A stretch of DNA of 64,000 nt, taken from assembly GCA_965218765.1 (NCBI GenBank), contig CBDCLU010000002.1, positions 868,001-932,000 of the forward strand, read 5' to 3'. The notes under the pieces were generated by a model. That model made no database searches, had not been told where the DNA came from, and saw only the letters and a list, made by a program, of their open reading frames with translations. Source of the stretch: JBBPYC01 sp965218765. Its GTDB lineage: Bacteria; Pseudomonadota; Gammaproteobacteria; Burkholderiales; Burkholderiaceae_C. Each line of letters begins with the position of its first letter. Position 1 is the first letter of the stretch. Of this stretch, positions 28,301 through 34,838 are shown piece after piece. The position numbers were made by a program, and so were the translations under genes.

Positions 28301-28498
28301 TCAAACTGAGACACCAAGAGAGAGCAAGACGTAAGGCACAGCGATGACGTTCAGTATTGCGAGGATTTGCGACACCATCACCGGGCTGAAGATACCTTTT
28401 TTTGTTTGGGAATCTCGGGCCGGCGTGCTTGTGCTGCGGGAAGTTAGAGCTCTTCGTCCGGAGCCCGGAGCCACAGGATGCTTTGCAATCAATTGCAA
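28301..28498 (-). CDS. Small unknown ORF, copy B (65 aa)
   Basis: Paralogue of the 26894-27016 frame: same TTG start within the repeat site, same preceding TAG GGC, and similar STSTPARDSQTKKGIFSPVMVS segment. It then continues with a hydrophobic tail (about residues 43-65, AILNVIAVPYVLLSLGVSV) that could be a membrane helix. No function is recognised. The upstream frame 28502-28795 ends at the TAG adjoining this start. Confidence 0.35.
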   Translation of the reverse strand: MQLIAKHPVAPGSGRRALTSRSTSTPARDSQTKKGIFSPVMVSQILAILNVIAVPYVLLSLGVSV

Positions 28499-28501
28499 GC
28501 C

Positions 28502-28795
28502 CTACCGGGTCAGCTGTGGACGGATGTTTGCGACGGGAATATGACCAGCGAGGGGAGCCTTACCGAGGCCGATCAATCGTTGCGAGAACTCCGAGGTGCC
28601 TCGAGGGTTGTCGAGCGCAAACTGAGCGGCGGTCGCCATGTACCCAGCCCCCGGAAGCGGGGCAGCGCTAACTCCGGCCTTGATGACAAGCCCCAACCCG
28701 CTCCCCAGGTGGTCCGCGACTGCGGTGAGGGCGACCTGCGTATCAACCAACTCCTTTGCCGACCGTGTTGGATTAGCCTCCGCTCCATACACCAC
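28502..28795 (-). pseudogene. Probable gene remnant with glycine/alanine-rich helix
   Basis: Minus-strand frame of 97 aa from GTG at 28795; the frame is open back to about 28849. It reads protein-like, with AELVD-like helices and a segment VIKAGVSAAPLPGAGYMATAAQFALDNP, and high-GC codon use. No domain is recognised and no ribosome site is seen, so it is most likely the C-terminal piece of a truncated gene. It stops at the TAG fused to the repeat site at 28483-28498. Confidence 0.35.
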
Positions 28796-28909
28796 GCCAA
28801 ATGCCTCGACCAGAAGCGCGCGGTGTTCGGACTTTGTTGAGAGGTATGTAGCAGTTCAAAACCGGGGCGGTTCAGTAAGCTCGTTCAGGATGAGGCATCC
28901 TGAGTCCTC

Positions 28910-29584
28910 TCAGAACTCGAACTCGGGTGAAACCTTGAACAGTTGAGCCGGCCGCTGCGCCCCGCGCTCGAACGCGCCGGGGATCTCGATGATGTCGGCG
29001 CTGTTTGCAAAGCGCCGGCGAAACGCCCCTTTGTCGAGCCCCGGTTCGTCGCTGCTGCCAGACGCCAGGATCAGCTCGCAGACCCGCTGCAGTTGTGTGA
29101 GCGTGAACCGCCGGGGCATCAGGTGCAGCGGCAGGCGGTGCTCGCGAACGCGCTCGCGCAACGCCGAGCGGGCCACACGCAGTTGCTCGTGGTGGTCGAA
29201 GGCCAGCCGGGGCAGCTTTGCGTCGGCATCGAGCCACTGCACCACGTCCACCTTCGACCGAGCGACTGCTGGCACCTGGTCGCGCGGCAGAAGTGCGTAG
29301 TGCAGCACGCTGATCGACCAGCCGCGCGGATCGCGCTTCGCGCCGGCAAACACGCACAGTTGCCTGAGGTAAGGCACCTCGACGTTGAGCTTGTCCCGCA
29401 GCGCACGGCGCGCCGTCGCTTCTAGGTCCGTATCGCAGTCGGGCTTCAGGACCGCGCCGGGTAATGCCCAGACGCCCTTGGCCGGCTCCAGCGCGCGCCG
29501 CACCAGCAGCACCTGCAGGCAGTCATCTCCGATGCTGAAGATCGCGACATCGGCAGTAATCAATGGAAACAGCTGCTTTGTCAT
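28910..29584 (-). CDS. NrtR-type Nudix-related transcriptional regulator
   Basis: DNA-binding regulator of 224 aa. The N-terminal Nudix-like domain (about 8-145) has GVWALPGAVLKPDCDTDLEATARRALRDKLN where a catalytic Nudix box would need REXXEE; these residues are replaced, as in NrtR regulators that sense ADP-ribose-type metabolites instead of hydrolysing them. The C-terminal domain (about 150-224) is the winged helix with FTLTQLQRVCELIL and FRRRFANS. NrtR proteins control NAD metabolism genes. It is divergent from the phosphatase gene, 67 bp away, so that operon is its probable target. Confidence 0.85.
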   Translation of the reverse strand: MTKQLFPLITADVAIFSIGDDCLQVLLVRRALEPAKGVWALPGAVLKPDCDTDLEATARRALRDKLNVEVPYLRQLCVFAGAKRDPRGWSISVLHYALLPRDQVPAVARSKVDVVQWLDADAKLPRLAFDHHEQLRVARSALRERVREHRLPLHLMPRRFTLTQLQRVCELILASGSSDEPGLDKGAFRRRFANSADIIEIPGAFERGAQRPAQLFKVSPEFEF

Positions 29585-29597
29585 CTACTTGGTGATC

Positions 29598-29608
29598 TAT
29601 TGTCAATA
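29598..29608. promoter_or_regulatory. Candidate operator between nrtR-like and phosphatase genes
   Basis: Eleven-base palindrome TATTGTCAATA in the 67-bp divergent intergenic region, 14 bp from the regulator start and 43 bp from the phosphatase start. It is the only obvious inverted repeat there, so it is the best candidate for the NrtR-like protein. It does not match a specific published site that I can recall. Confidence 0.4.
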
Positions 29609-29651
29609 TCCCGGTATGCTGGTGCCTTTCAGGCAACGGGTAAGGGCGTGC

Positions 29652-30617
29652 ATGGATTACGACATCATCGGCGACATCCACGGTCAGTTCGGCAAGCTCC
29701 AAGTGCTGCTTGCCCGGCTTGGCTATCAGGAGCGCCAGGGCGCGTGGCGGCATCCCGAGCGCACTGCGATCTTCGTCGGCGACTTCATCGACCGGGGACC
29801 GCAAGGCGTGGAGACGGTGCAGGCCGTGCGCGCGATGGTCGACGCGGGCAGCGCACTTGCGGTGATGGGCAACCACGAGCTGAATGCGGTTGCGTGGCAC
29901 ACCCCGGACACACGCTATCCCGGCGAATACCTGCGCCCCCGCCTGCAGGAACCGTGGGGGCCGAAGAACCGCCATCAGCATCGGGCCTTTCTTGCGCAGG
30001 TCGAATCCGACCCGGCACTGCATGCGGAACTGGTCGAATGGTTCCTGACGCTGCCACTGTGGATCGACCTCGGCGACCTGCGCATCGTGCACGCGTGCTG
30101 GCATCCGCCCTCGTTCAAGTGGCTGGTGCCCCGGCTGCGTGAGGGGTGCTTTCTGACGCCGCAGTTGCTGGTCGATGCCACCACCGAGCCGGCAGCGGGT
30201 GATGAAGCCGATGACAGCACCTCCAGCATCTTCCGCGCCGTCGAGACGCTCACCAAAGGCATCGAGATCCCCCTGCCCGCGCCGCACGGCTTCTGCGACA
30301 AGGACGGCATCCGGCGCACCCGGGTCCGCCAGCGCTGGTGGGACTGTGATGCAACGACCTACCGCACAGCGGCCATGCTGCCGCCTGCCCAGTCCACCGC
30401 GCTGCCCGACGTGTCGCTGCCCGAATCAATGCAGCCGCCGATGCTCGACGACGTGCCCACCTTCTTCGGCCACTACTGGATGACCGGCTCGCCGCGCCCG
30501 CAGTCGACGGCTGCCGTCTGCGTCGACTACAGCGCCGGCAACGGCGGGCCGCTGGCCGCCTATCGATGGTGCAGGGGCGAGCCGCTGGACGCGTGCAACT
30601 TCGTGACGACGCAATGA
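29652..30617 (+). CDS. Calcineurin-like metallophosphoesterase (PrpE/PPP-like)
   Basis: Di-metal phosphatase of 321 aa. Motifs in order: GDIHG at 7-11, GDFIDRGP at 43-50, GNHEL at 73-77 and a His-containing VHACW further on. The order matches bis(5'-nucleosyl)-tetraphosphatases and PPP-type phosphatases such as PrpE. The ATG at 29652 follows GGTAAGGG. It is the first gene of a rightward operon with the unknown 350-aa protein, 81 bp downstream, and shares its upstream region with the NrtR-like regulator. Substrate unknown; a nucleotide or ADP-ribose derivative would fit the context. Confidence 0.85.
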   Translation: MDYDIIGDIHGQFGKLQVLLARLGYQERQGAWRHPERTAIFVGDFIDRGPQGVETVQAVRAMVDAGSALAVMGNHELNAVAWHTPDTRYPGEYLRPRLQEPWGPKNRHQHRAFLAQVESDPALHAELVEWFLTLPLWIDLGDLRIVHACWHPPSFKWLVPRLREGCFLTPQLLVDATTEPAAGDEADDSTSSIFRAVETLTKGIEIPLPAPHGFCDKDGIRRTRVRQRWWDCDATTYRTAAMLPPAQSTALPDVSLPESMQPPMLDDVPTFFGHYWMTGSPRPQSTAAVCVDYSAGNGGPLAAYRWCRGEPLDACNFVTTQ

Positions 30618-30698
30618 CTTGGGCGCCTGCCGCCACCTGCGACTGCAAGCCGTATGGCCGCATCCCCGCCGCACCCCGCATCAGCAAGAAATCGACGC

Positions 30699-31751
30699 AT
30701 GGACTGGTTTGAAGCAATCACCGGGTTTCGCGAGCAGCGGTACGAGGCCACGCAGGCCAGGCTGTCGGTCGTCGACGGCCGGCTGCATTCCGCCTCCAGC
30801 GACCGGATCTGTGCCATCGGCCAGTTCGAGACGCCCAGCCTCGCCGAGTTGCGCCAGCGCACGAGCGGCCTGACCGCCCGGCAGGGGCCGAGCCGCGTGT
30901 CCTGCCTGCAGGGCAATGCGCGTGAACTGCACGGGGACACCGCGAATGCGAACGCGCTGTTCCAGGTGGCCTCGCAGTTCAACCTGCTCGAGATGACCAG
31001 CCCGTCCGTGTCGCCCGAAGCCGGCGTGACCGGGTATGCGGGGGATCCCACGCAAGGCCCCGCCTGCGCGATGGCCGCAGGAGCCGGCACGATCTTCCGC
31101 AACTACCTGGTGGAGGTGGACGGCCAGCCCGGCCAGCGCGCCGATCGCCAGATCGACTGCCTGCGGGACGTGGGCAATGCGTTGGGTAACCGGAATGGCG
31201 AACTCTGGCAAATGGTCAACGGCTACCTGATGGTGACGGACCGCGGACTGGCTGAAGCCGACCGGCGCCTGCAGGCGCTCGACGACGTACAGCGTGACGA
31301 ACTAAGGAGCCGGCTGCGCATCGGCCTGCACCGCGATGTCGAAGTGACCGATGCAGGCACGGGGCACCTGGTGTGGCAGGCGTACTGCTCGGCGCTTCCG
31401 GTGAGATACAACTGTATTCGGCAGCCGGAACACTGGGTGGCGCTTGCGACCCTGGTGCTCGAGGCAACCTACGAATCCACGTTGCTGGCTGCGGCACTGA
31501 ACCAGGCCGAGAACGATATGCCCGTCGTCTTCCTGACGCGCGTCGGCGGCGGCGTGTTCGGCAACCGCGCCGAGTGGATCACTTCGGCGATCGACAGGGC
31601 GATCAGGACATGCCAGGACGCGGCGCTGGACATCCGCATCGTCAGTCACCGCGCGCCGTCGCGGGAGATGATCGGGCTCGTGCAGCGGTGGAACGATGCA
31701 ATCGGCGAAGCAGTGCCTGGCGCGTTGTCTTCGAGCGGAGACAGCCGCTGA
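30699..31751 (+). CDS. Conserved protein of unknown function, possible NAD/ADP-ribose-linked partner
   Basis: Protein of 350 aa from the ATG at 30699. I cannot assign a family. The best-conserved-looking patch is residues 88-136: FQVASQFNLLEM, then SPEAGVTGY, TQGPACAMAAGAGTIFRNY. Later come WQMVNGYLMV, WQAYCSALPVRY and VVFLTRVGGGVFGN near the C-terminus. The asparagine- and glycine-rich loops suggest a nucleotide-binding enzyme, and the link to an NrtR-like regulator and a phosphoesterase points to NAD or ADP-ribose chemistry by context only. High-GC codon use unlike rep. Its 3' end overlaps the HNH remnant on the other strand. Confidence 0.7.
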   Translation: MDWFEAITGFREQRYEATQARLSVVDGRLHSASSDRICAIGQFETPSLAELRQRTSGLTARQGPSRVSCLQGNARELHGDTANANALFQVASQFNLLEMTSPSVSPEAGVTGYAGDPTQGPACAMAAGAGTIFRNYLVEVDGQPGQRADRQIDCLRDVGNALGNRNGELWQMVNGYLMVTDRGLAEADRRLQALDDVQRDELRSRLRIGLHRDVEVTDAGTGHLVWQAYCSALPVRYNCIRQPEHWVALATLVLEATYESTLLAAALNQAENDMPVVFLTRVGGGVFGNRAEWITSAIDRAIRTCQDAALDIRIVSHRAPSREMIGLVQRWNDAIGEAVPGALSSSGDSR

Positions 31752-31996
31752 CCATGCCCGGTGTGCGGCCTGCAAGCAAGATTGCTGGCTACATATCGCC
31801 TTGTCACCAAAGAAGGTGTCACCGCAAACGGGAAGAAGTGATCCATGTTGGGCAGCAGCGAGCGCTCGGTCAGCGAGATGGCACCGCGGCAATACAAGCA
31901 CGCGCCCTGCTGGTAGCCGTTCAACGCGTCCCGGCTGCCGGTCACGACCTTGCGCCGTAGTTGAACAAAGGCGAAGGAACCTGAACCTGTCAGACC
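31646..31996 (-). pseudogene. HNH endonuclease remnant
   Basis: Minus-strand open frame with FVQLRRKV, then YQQGACLYCRGAISL, then NMDHFFPF. This is the CxxC...DHFxP signature of HNH nucleases of the zinc-binding type. The expected second half (a NLxLxCxxCN motif) is replaced by LACRPHTGHG and unrelated residues, and the N-terminus is missing, so it appears truncated or frameshifted. It overlaps the 3' end of the unknown gene on the plus strand. In satellites and phages HNH genes often sit next to terminase genes, as here. Confidence 0.55.
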
Positions 31997-32412
31997 TCAC
32001 CCCTCATCAGCATCAAGCCTTGCAATTGATTGCAAGCGGGCTGTCGCAGCGGCAGGCGGCCAAGTCCGTGGGCGTGAGTCCGCAAACGATGTGCGCATGG
32101 TCGCAGCTACCCGCATTCCGTGAACAGGTGCATGCCATCATTGGCGATGCGCACCAAGCCACGGCCACGATGCTGATGGGGCAACGCCTGCGGGCCGTTG
32201 AAGTGCTGGGCGCATTACTCGAATCAGCCTCCTCAGCGGTCAAGCTGCAGGCCGTGAAGATGGTTCTAGAAGTCACCAGCCAACCACCACCTGCTCACAC
32301 CGCCCCAGTCGGTGATGAGTTCGCGGCAGTCATGCAGCTGCTGCAAGAGAAACCCGATGCAAGCCCACCTGACCTCTACCAACTATGCAGCATCGAGGCG
32401 CTGGCAACGTGA
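31987..32412 (+). CDS. HTH protein of phBC6A51/terminase-small-subunit-like type
   Basis: Protein of about 141 aa. LTPHQHQALQLIASGLSQRQAAKSVGVSPQTMCAWSQ near the N-terminus is a homeodomain-like HTH, followed by LPAFREQVHAI and a helical region ending with AVKLQAVKMVLEV. This layout is that of phage phBC6A51-type HTH proteins and many small terminase subunits. The start is uncertain: no ATG or GTG fits; CTG at 31987 has AAGGA eight bases upstream, and CTG at 31981 is also possible. One full repeat site (32020-32035) lies in its coding sequence. Confidence 0.6.
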   Translation: MSDLTPHQHQALQLIASGLSQRQAAKSVGVSPQTMCAWSQLPAFREQVHAIIGDAHQATATMLMGQRLRAVEVLGALLESASSAVKLQAVKMVLEVTSQPPPAHTAPVGDEFAAVMQLLQEKPDASPPDLYQLCSIEALAT

Positions 32413-32893
32413 TGTGGAAGCCGAACGCGCTGAGCGTGAACGCATGGCGGGCGAATGCTGGGGCCACAGCCCGATCACACGGGCAGCACTGGCATGGGTC
32501 ATCGTTGCCACATTACCGCAAGCCCGCACTTGCCGGCTTGCATCGTGGTCAGACGATCAGCTATGGCATGCCGCACGGGTAGCGTTCGCCACGAACCCAA
32601 AGGCACTGGAAGGCATGCCCGATGCCGTCCTGCTGCGCATCACGCATGGTGAAGCCGTAGCCCTCTTCAACGGGTTGAGGGCCGCCCAGTGCGACGAGCT
32701 GCCCACGGGTGCAAACGCGTTCGAAATATTGAACGCAGCAAGCACCGGACTCGGAAATGCGGTAAAGGCGCTTGTGTATGAGGTGCAGCTGTACCCGTGG
32801 AGCGAATTGAAGTGGAAGCTGACTTCCACGCCGGAAGGGCTATACCGGCCAACGTTCGAGCGTGGGCATTGGTTCTGCCTACCGTGGGCGTAG
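32357..32893 (+). CDS. Hypothetical protein of the element
   Basis: Protein of 178 aa from the ATG at 32357, overlapping the HTH gene by 56 bp in another frame; the overlap suggests co-transcription. Content: a charged N-terminal helix (RDVEAERAERERMAGECWG), mixed alpha/beta centre, and an aromatic C-terminus (YRPTFERGHWFCLPWA). No motif recognised. Position next to a TerS-like protein would fit a packaging or phage-interference accessory, but nothing in the sequence proves it. Confidence 0.5.
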   Translation: MQAHLTSTNYAASRRWQRDVEAERAERERMAGECWGHSPITRAALAWVIVATLPQARTCRLASWSDDQLWHAARVAFATNPKALEGMPDAVLLRITHGEAVALFNGLRAAQCDELPTGANAFEILNAASTGLGNAVKALVYEVQLYPWSELKWKLTSTPEGLYRPTFERGHWFCLPWA

Positions 32894-32914
32894 CGCTGCC
32901 AACAGCGACGCACT

Positions 32915-33412
32915 TTACTGATACACGTTCACGCGATCAATGATCACACCCTTATAGACCAGCTGTAGTCGGGTACGTTTGCGACCATCCGAAGTCGGTA
33001 CGGTGAAGTAGTCTGTTGAAATACCGCCTATCCTCTGAACCGACTCAGGCTTTCCAAGCGTCTCATTCACGAACCCGACGTTCTGGCCTTCCAGCAGTGA
33101 CACATAGGTATAGGACGAACACGACTTTTCCTGCAGGCACAAACGGAGTTGTTCCATCTTTCGACCCCCTTCCTCATCGCGCTTCGACTCGCGTTCTGCC
33201 TCTCGCGTTTCGGCCTCTCGCTTCTCGACTTCCGCACGCTGTCTGGCTCTAGCGTTTGAATCATCGACCGCCTTCTGCTCACCCGTCGTCGTGCAGGGGC
33301 TCTGTTGATAAACCGTTTTGCCATCAGCACCCTTACAGCGGTACACGTCCGCATGAGCTGCGCCGGCACCCCAAGCCATGGCCGCAGCGACGAAGAAGAT
33401 TTTCACATTCAC
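32915..33412 (-). CDS. DUF4124 domain protein with BamE-like C-terminus
   Basis: Exported protein of 165 aa. Signal peptide to about residue 21 (AGAAHA), DUF4124 domain (DVYRCKGADGKTVYQQSPC, about 22-42), a highly charged predicted coiled coil (about 50-85), then residues 105-165 with NVGFVNETLGKPESVQ and a DYFTVP...LQLVYKGVIIDRV pattern resembling SmpA/BamE-type folds. DUF4124 proteins are periplasmic and uncharacterised. It is convergent with the 32357-32893 gene. Confidence 0.75.
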   Translation of the reverse strand: MNVKIFFVAAAMAWGAGAAHADVYRCKGADGKTVYQQSPCTTTGEQKAVDDSNARARQRAEVEKREAETREAERESKRDEEGGRKMEQLRLCLQEKSCSSYTYVSLLEGQNVGFVNETLGKPESVQRIGGISTDYFTVPTSDGRKRTRLQLVYKGVIIDRVNVYQ

Positions 33413-33512
33413 GTCCGAACCTCAGTTTTGAGCACCTTCAATTCTGCCGCATGTATACGGCAGATCAGGAATACCGAACGCTGAACCTTGCTCAACATCT
33501 TGAGCAAGCAAT

Positions 33513-33680
33513 TTGGAACCAGATCAGGCGTTCGGGCAGGCACTGCGCAGCTTGCGAACAAAGAGGAAGCGGACTCGGACCGACTTAGCGTTACGAGTTG
33601 AAATTGACCGCAACTATATTGTCTTTGATCAAGCTTGGCTGCGACAGTCCAAGCGTGCGGGTGACGTTCCGGCTGTTTAG
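33513..33680 (+). pseudogene. XRE-family HTH regulator remnant
   Basis: Fifty-five codons from a TTG: FGQALRSLRTKRKRTRTDLALRVEIDRNYIV follows the XRE/HTH_3 pattern (FGxxLRxLRxxRxxSQxxLAxRxxxxRxYIS), but the domain then breaks off and a short unrelated tail ends in TAG. It is probably the broken start of a phage-type repressor gene. No good ribosome site. Confidence 0.5.
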
Positions 33681-33827
33681 TGCCCTCGACAACACCATCC
33701 AGACATGCTCAACGGGTGTAGAGCGCAGGATGCACTTACACGCGAAGGTGCACCCGTCATCTACCGATTGAGCCTACACACTGAACCTACACGCATGGCC
33801 ATGTGACCGAGCACTAGCAAACCACAC

Positions 33828-33853
33828 TGTTGGGCACATTGTTGGGCACAAAT
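33828..33853 (+). repeat. Right tandem 12-mer repeat (candidate integrase arm site)
   Basis: Identical 26-base block to that at 22759-22784, in the same orientation: TGTTGGGCACAT followed by TGTTGGGCACAA and AT. It lies 54 bp inside the tRNA-Arg 3' end. The pair would sit on either side of the core site in the excised circular form. Confidence 0.6.
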
Positions 33854-33865
33854 CATGAAAGTGAA

Positions 33866-33898
33866 AACGGGTCAGCCCCTTATGAGAGCTAACCCGTT
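33866..33898 (-). terminator. Terminator-like hairpin behind the restored tRNA-Arg
   Basis: On the minus strand AACGGGTTAGC pairs with GCTGACCCGTT, followed by TTC and scattered T. Its arms are nearly those of the chromosomal hairpin at 22544-22574. It lies inside the element, so the incoming DNA brought its own terminator together with the tRNA 3' half. Confidence 0.65.
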
Positions 33899-33906
33899 GA
33901 TTTTGC

Positions 33907-33983
33907 TGGTGCGGCTGGCAGGAATTGAACCCACGACCCCTTGGTTCGTAGCCAAGTACTCTATCCAACTGAGCTACAGCCGC
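33907..33983 (-). tRNA. tRNA-Arg (anticodon ACG)
   Basis: Seventy-seven bases including an encoded CCA. Acceptor arm GCGGCTG/CAGCCGC with A discriminator; D arm with AGTTGGATAGA; anticodon stem CTTGG/CCAAG around loop CTACGAA giving ACG; T loop GGTTCAATTCC with variant spacing. It reads CGU, CGC and CGA after A34 deamination. The 3' half (33907-33951) is also the attR core and was supplied by the element. Confidence 0.95.
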
Positions 33984-34234
33984 ACAAGCACAAAAGTATA
34001 GCATGCAGCTCGTCGGCCTGACGCCATGCACATCCGGCGAGGGAGTCCTCACGTACTGAACATGTGGCTGCATGGTTCGCGCTCACTGTCTGCCCCGGCG
34101 TCGGGATACGCGGTGCTGCGCTTCGTGCAGGGTGCGGCTTCAGCCAGTTGGATCTGGTGCTTGCACGCGACAGGGGCAGGCGTGGCCGCGCCGACTGGAT
34201 CGGCAGGCGGGCCGGCATCCCGCACAATGCGCGC

Positions 34235-34810
34235 ATGAACCCGGCTTCTTCCGATTCCGATCTCGTCGGGCTGCTCGACTGCGTCGCGGCGCAGGACCAT
34301 GTGGCGCTCAAGCATCTTTATGAGCGGACGGCACCGCGGCTGTACGGGCTTGCGTTGCGTGTGGTGGGCCAGCGCGAAGCAGCGGAAGACGTGCTGCAGG
34401 AAGCATTCCTGACGATCTGGCGCTCGGCCGGGGATTACCGCTCGAGTCTGAGTCCGCCGATGGCCTGGCTCGGATTGATCGTGCGCAGCCGTGCGCTCGA
34501 TTGCCTGCGACGGCTGGGCTCCCGCCGCAGCCACCTGACCCAGGAGCTCGATGAGGACCTGTCGGCCATTCTTGAAGGGGAATCGCCCGATCCGATGGCG
34601 CAGGCGCATGCAAGCGAACAGGCATCCGCGCTGCACCGCTGCCTGGCCCAGCTCGACCATCGCCAGCGCGAGGTAATCAGTTCGGCCTACCTGCGCGACT
34701 TGAGCCACAGCGAACTCGCCGCGCAGCTCAAGCTGCCGTTGGGGACCGTCAAGACCTGGATCCGGCGCGGGCTCGAACAGCTGCGCGGCTGTCTGGCGCG
34801 CTTTGTCTGA
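34235..34810 (+). CDS. ECF RNA polymerase sigma factor (SigK/RpoE-like)
   Basis: Extracytoplasmic-function sigma factor of 191 aa from the ATG at 34235. Region 2 includes LYERTAPRLYGLALRVVG and AAEDVLQEAFLTIWRSAGDY; region 4 includes LDHRQREVISSAYLRDLSHSELAAQLKLPLGTVKTWIRRGLEQLR. It is followed by an RskA-type anti-sigma gene, so the pair should respond to an envelope or redox signal. An ATG further upstream belongs to a longer frame with no homology-like content. Confidence 0.92.
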   Translation: MNPASSDSDLVGLLDCVAAQDHVALKHLYERTAPRLYGLALRVVGQREAAEDVLQEAFLTIWRSAGDYRSSLSPPMAWLGLIVRSRALDCLRRLGSRRSHLTQELDEDLSAILEGESPDPMAQAHASEQASALHRCLAQLDHRQREVISSAYLRDLSHSELAAQLKLPLGTVKTWIRRGLEQLRGCLARFV

Positions 34811-34838
34811 TGCGAGCCGGCAGCACGTCCGTCATGTC

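Larger units (their letters stand above)
25694..32035. repeat. Six dispersed copies of TTGCAATCAATTGCAA
   Basis: Sites: 25694-25708, 26067-26081 (reverse), 26667-26681, 27001-27016, 28483-28498 and 32020-32035 (reverse). All share the 14-base core TGCAATCAATTGCA; three match all 16 bases. The sequence is nearly self-complementary (TTGCAAT-x-ATTGCAA). I found no copy elsewhere in the window. Several copies lie in coding sequence, where they encode LQSIA or LQLIA depending on strand. Confidence 0.85.
22584..33951. mobile_element. Integrated genomic element at tRNA-Arg (PICI-like satellite candidate)
   Basis: An 11.4-kb segment bounded by a 45-bp direct repeat of the tRNA-Arg(ACG) 3' half. The integrase lies at the left end reading inward. 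Inside are an AlpA-like HTH protein, a rolling-circle-type Rep, unknown and cargo genes, an HNH remnant and a TerS-like HTH protein near the right end. The left part (about 24.8-28.3 kb) is clearly more AT-rich than the chromosome. No capsid, portal, tail or conjugation genes are seen, so it is neither a complete prophage nor an ICE. Gene order int-alpA-rep-cargo-terS-like fits phage-inducible satellites; this label is inference. Confidence 0.82.

Noticed and set aside
25694..32035. dif-like XerCD sites for the TTGCAATCAATTGCAA motif
   Set aside because: The motif lacks the 28-bp two-arm layout with TTATGTTAA-type XerD half-site and is present in six copies, not one.
22584..33951. CRISPR array or restriction-modification system in the island
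   Set aside because: The dispersed 16-bp motif has irregular spacing of hundreds to thousands of bases, and no cas, methylase or restriction subunit pattern is present.
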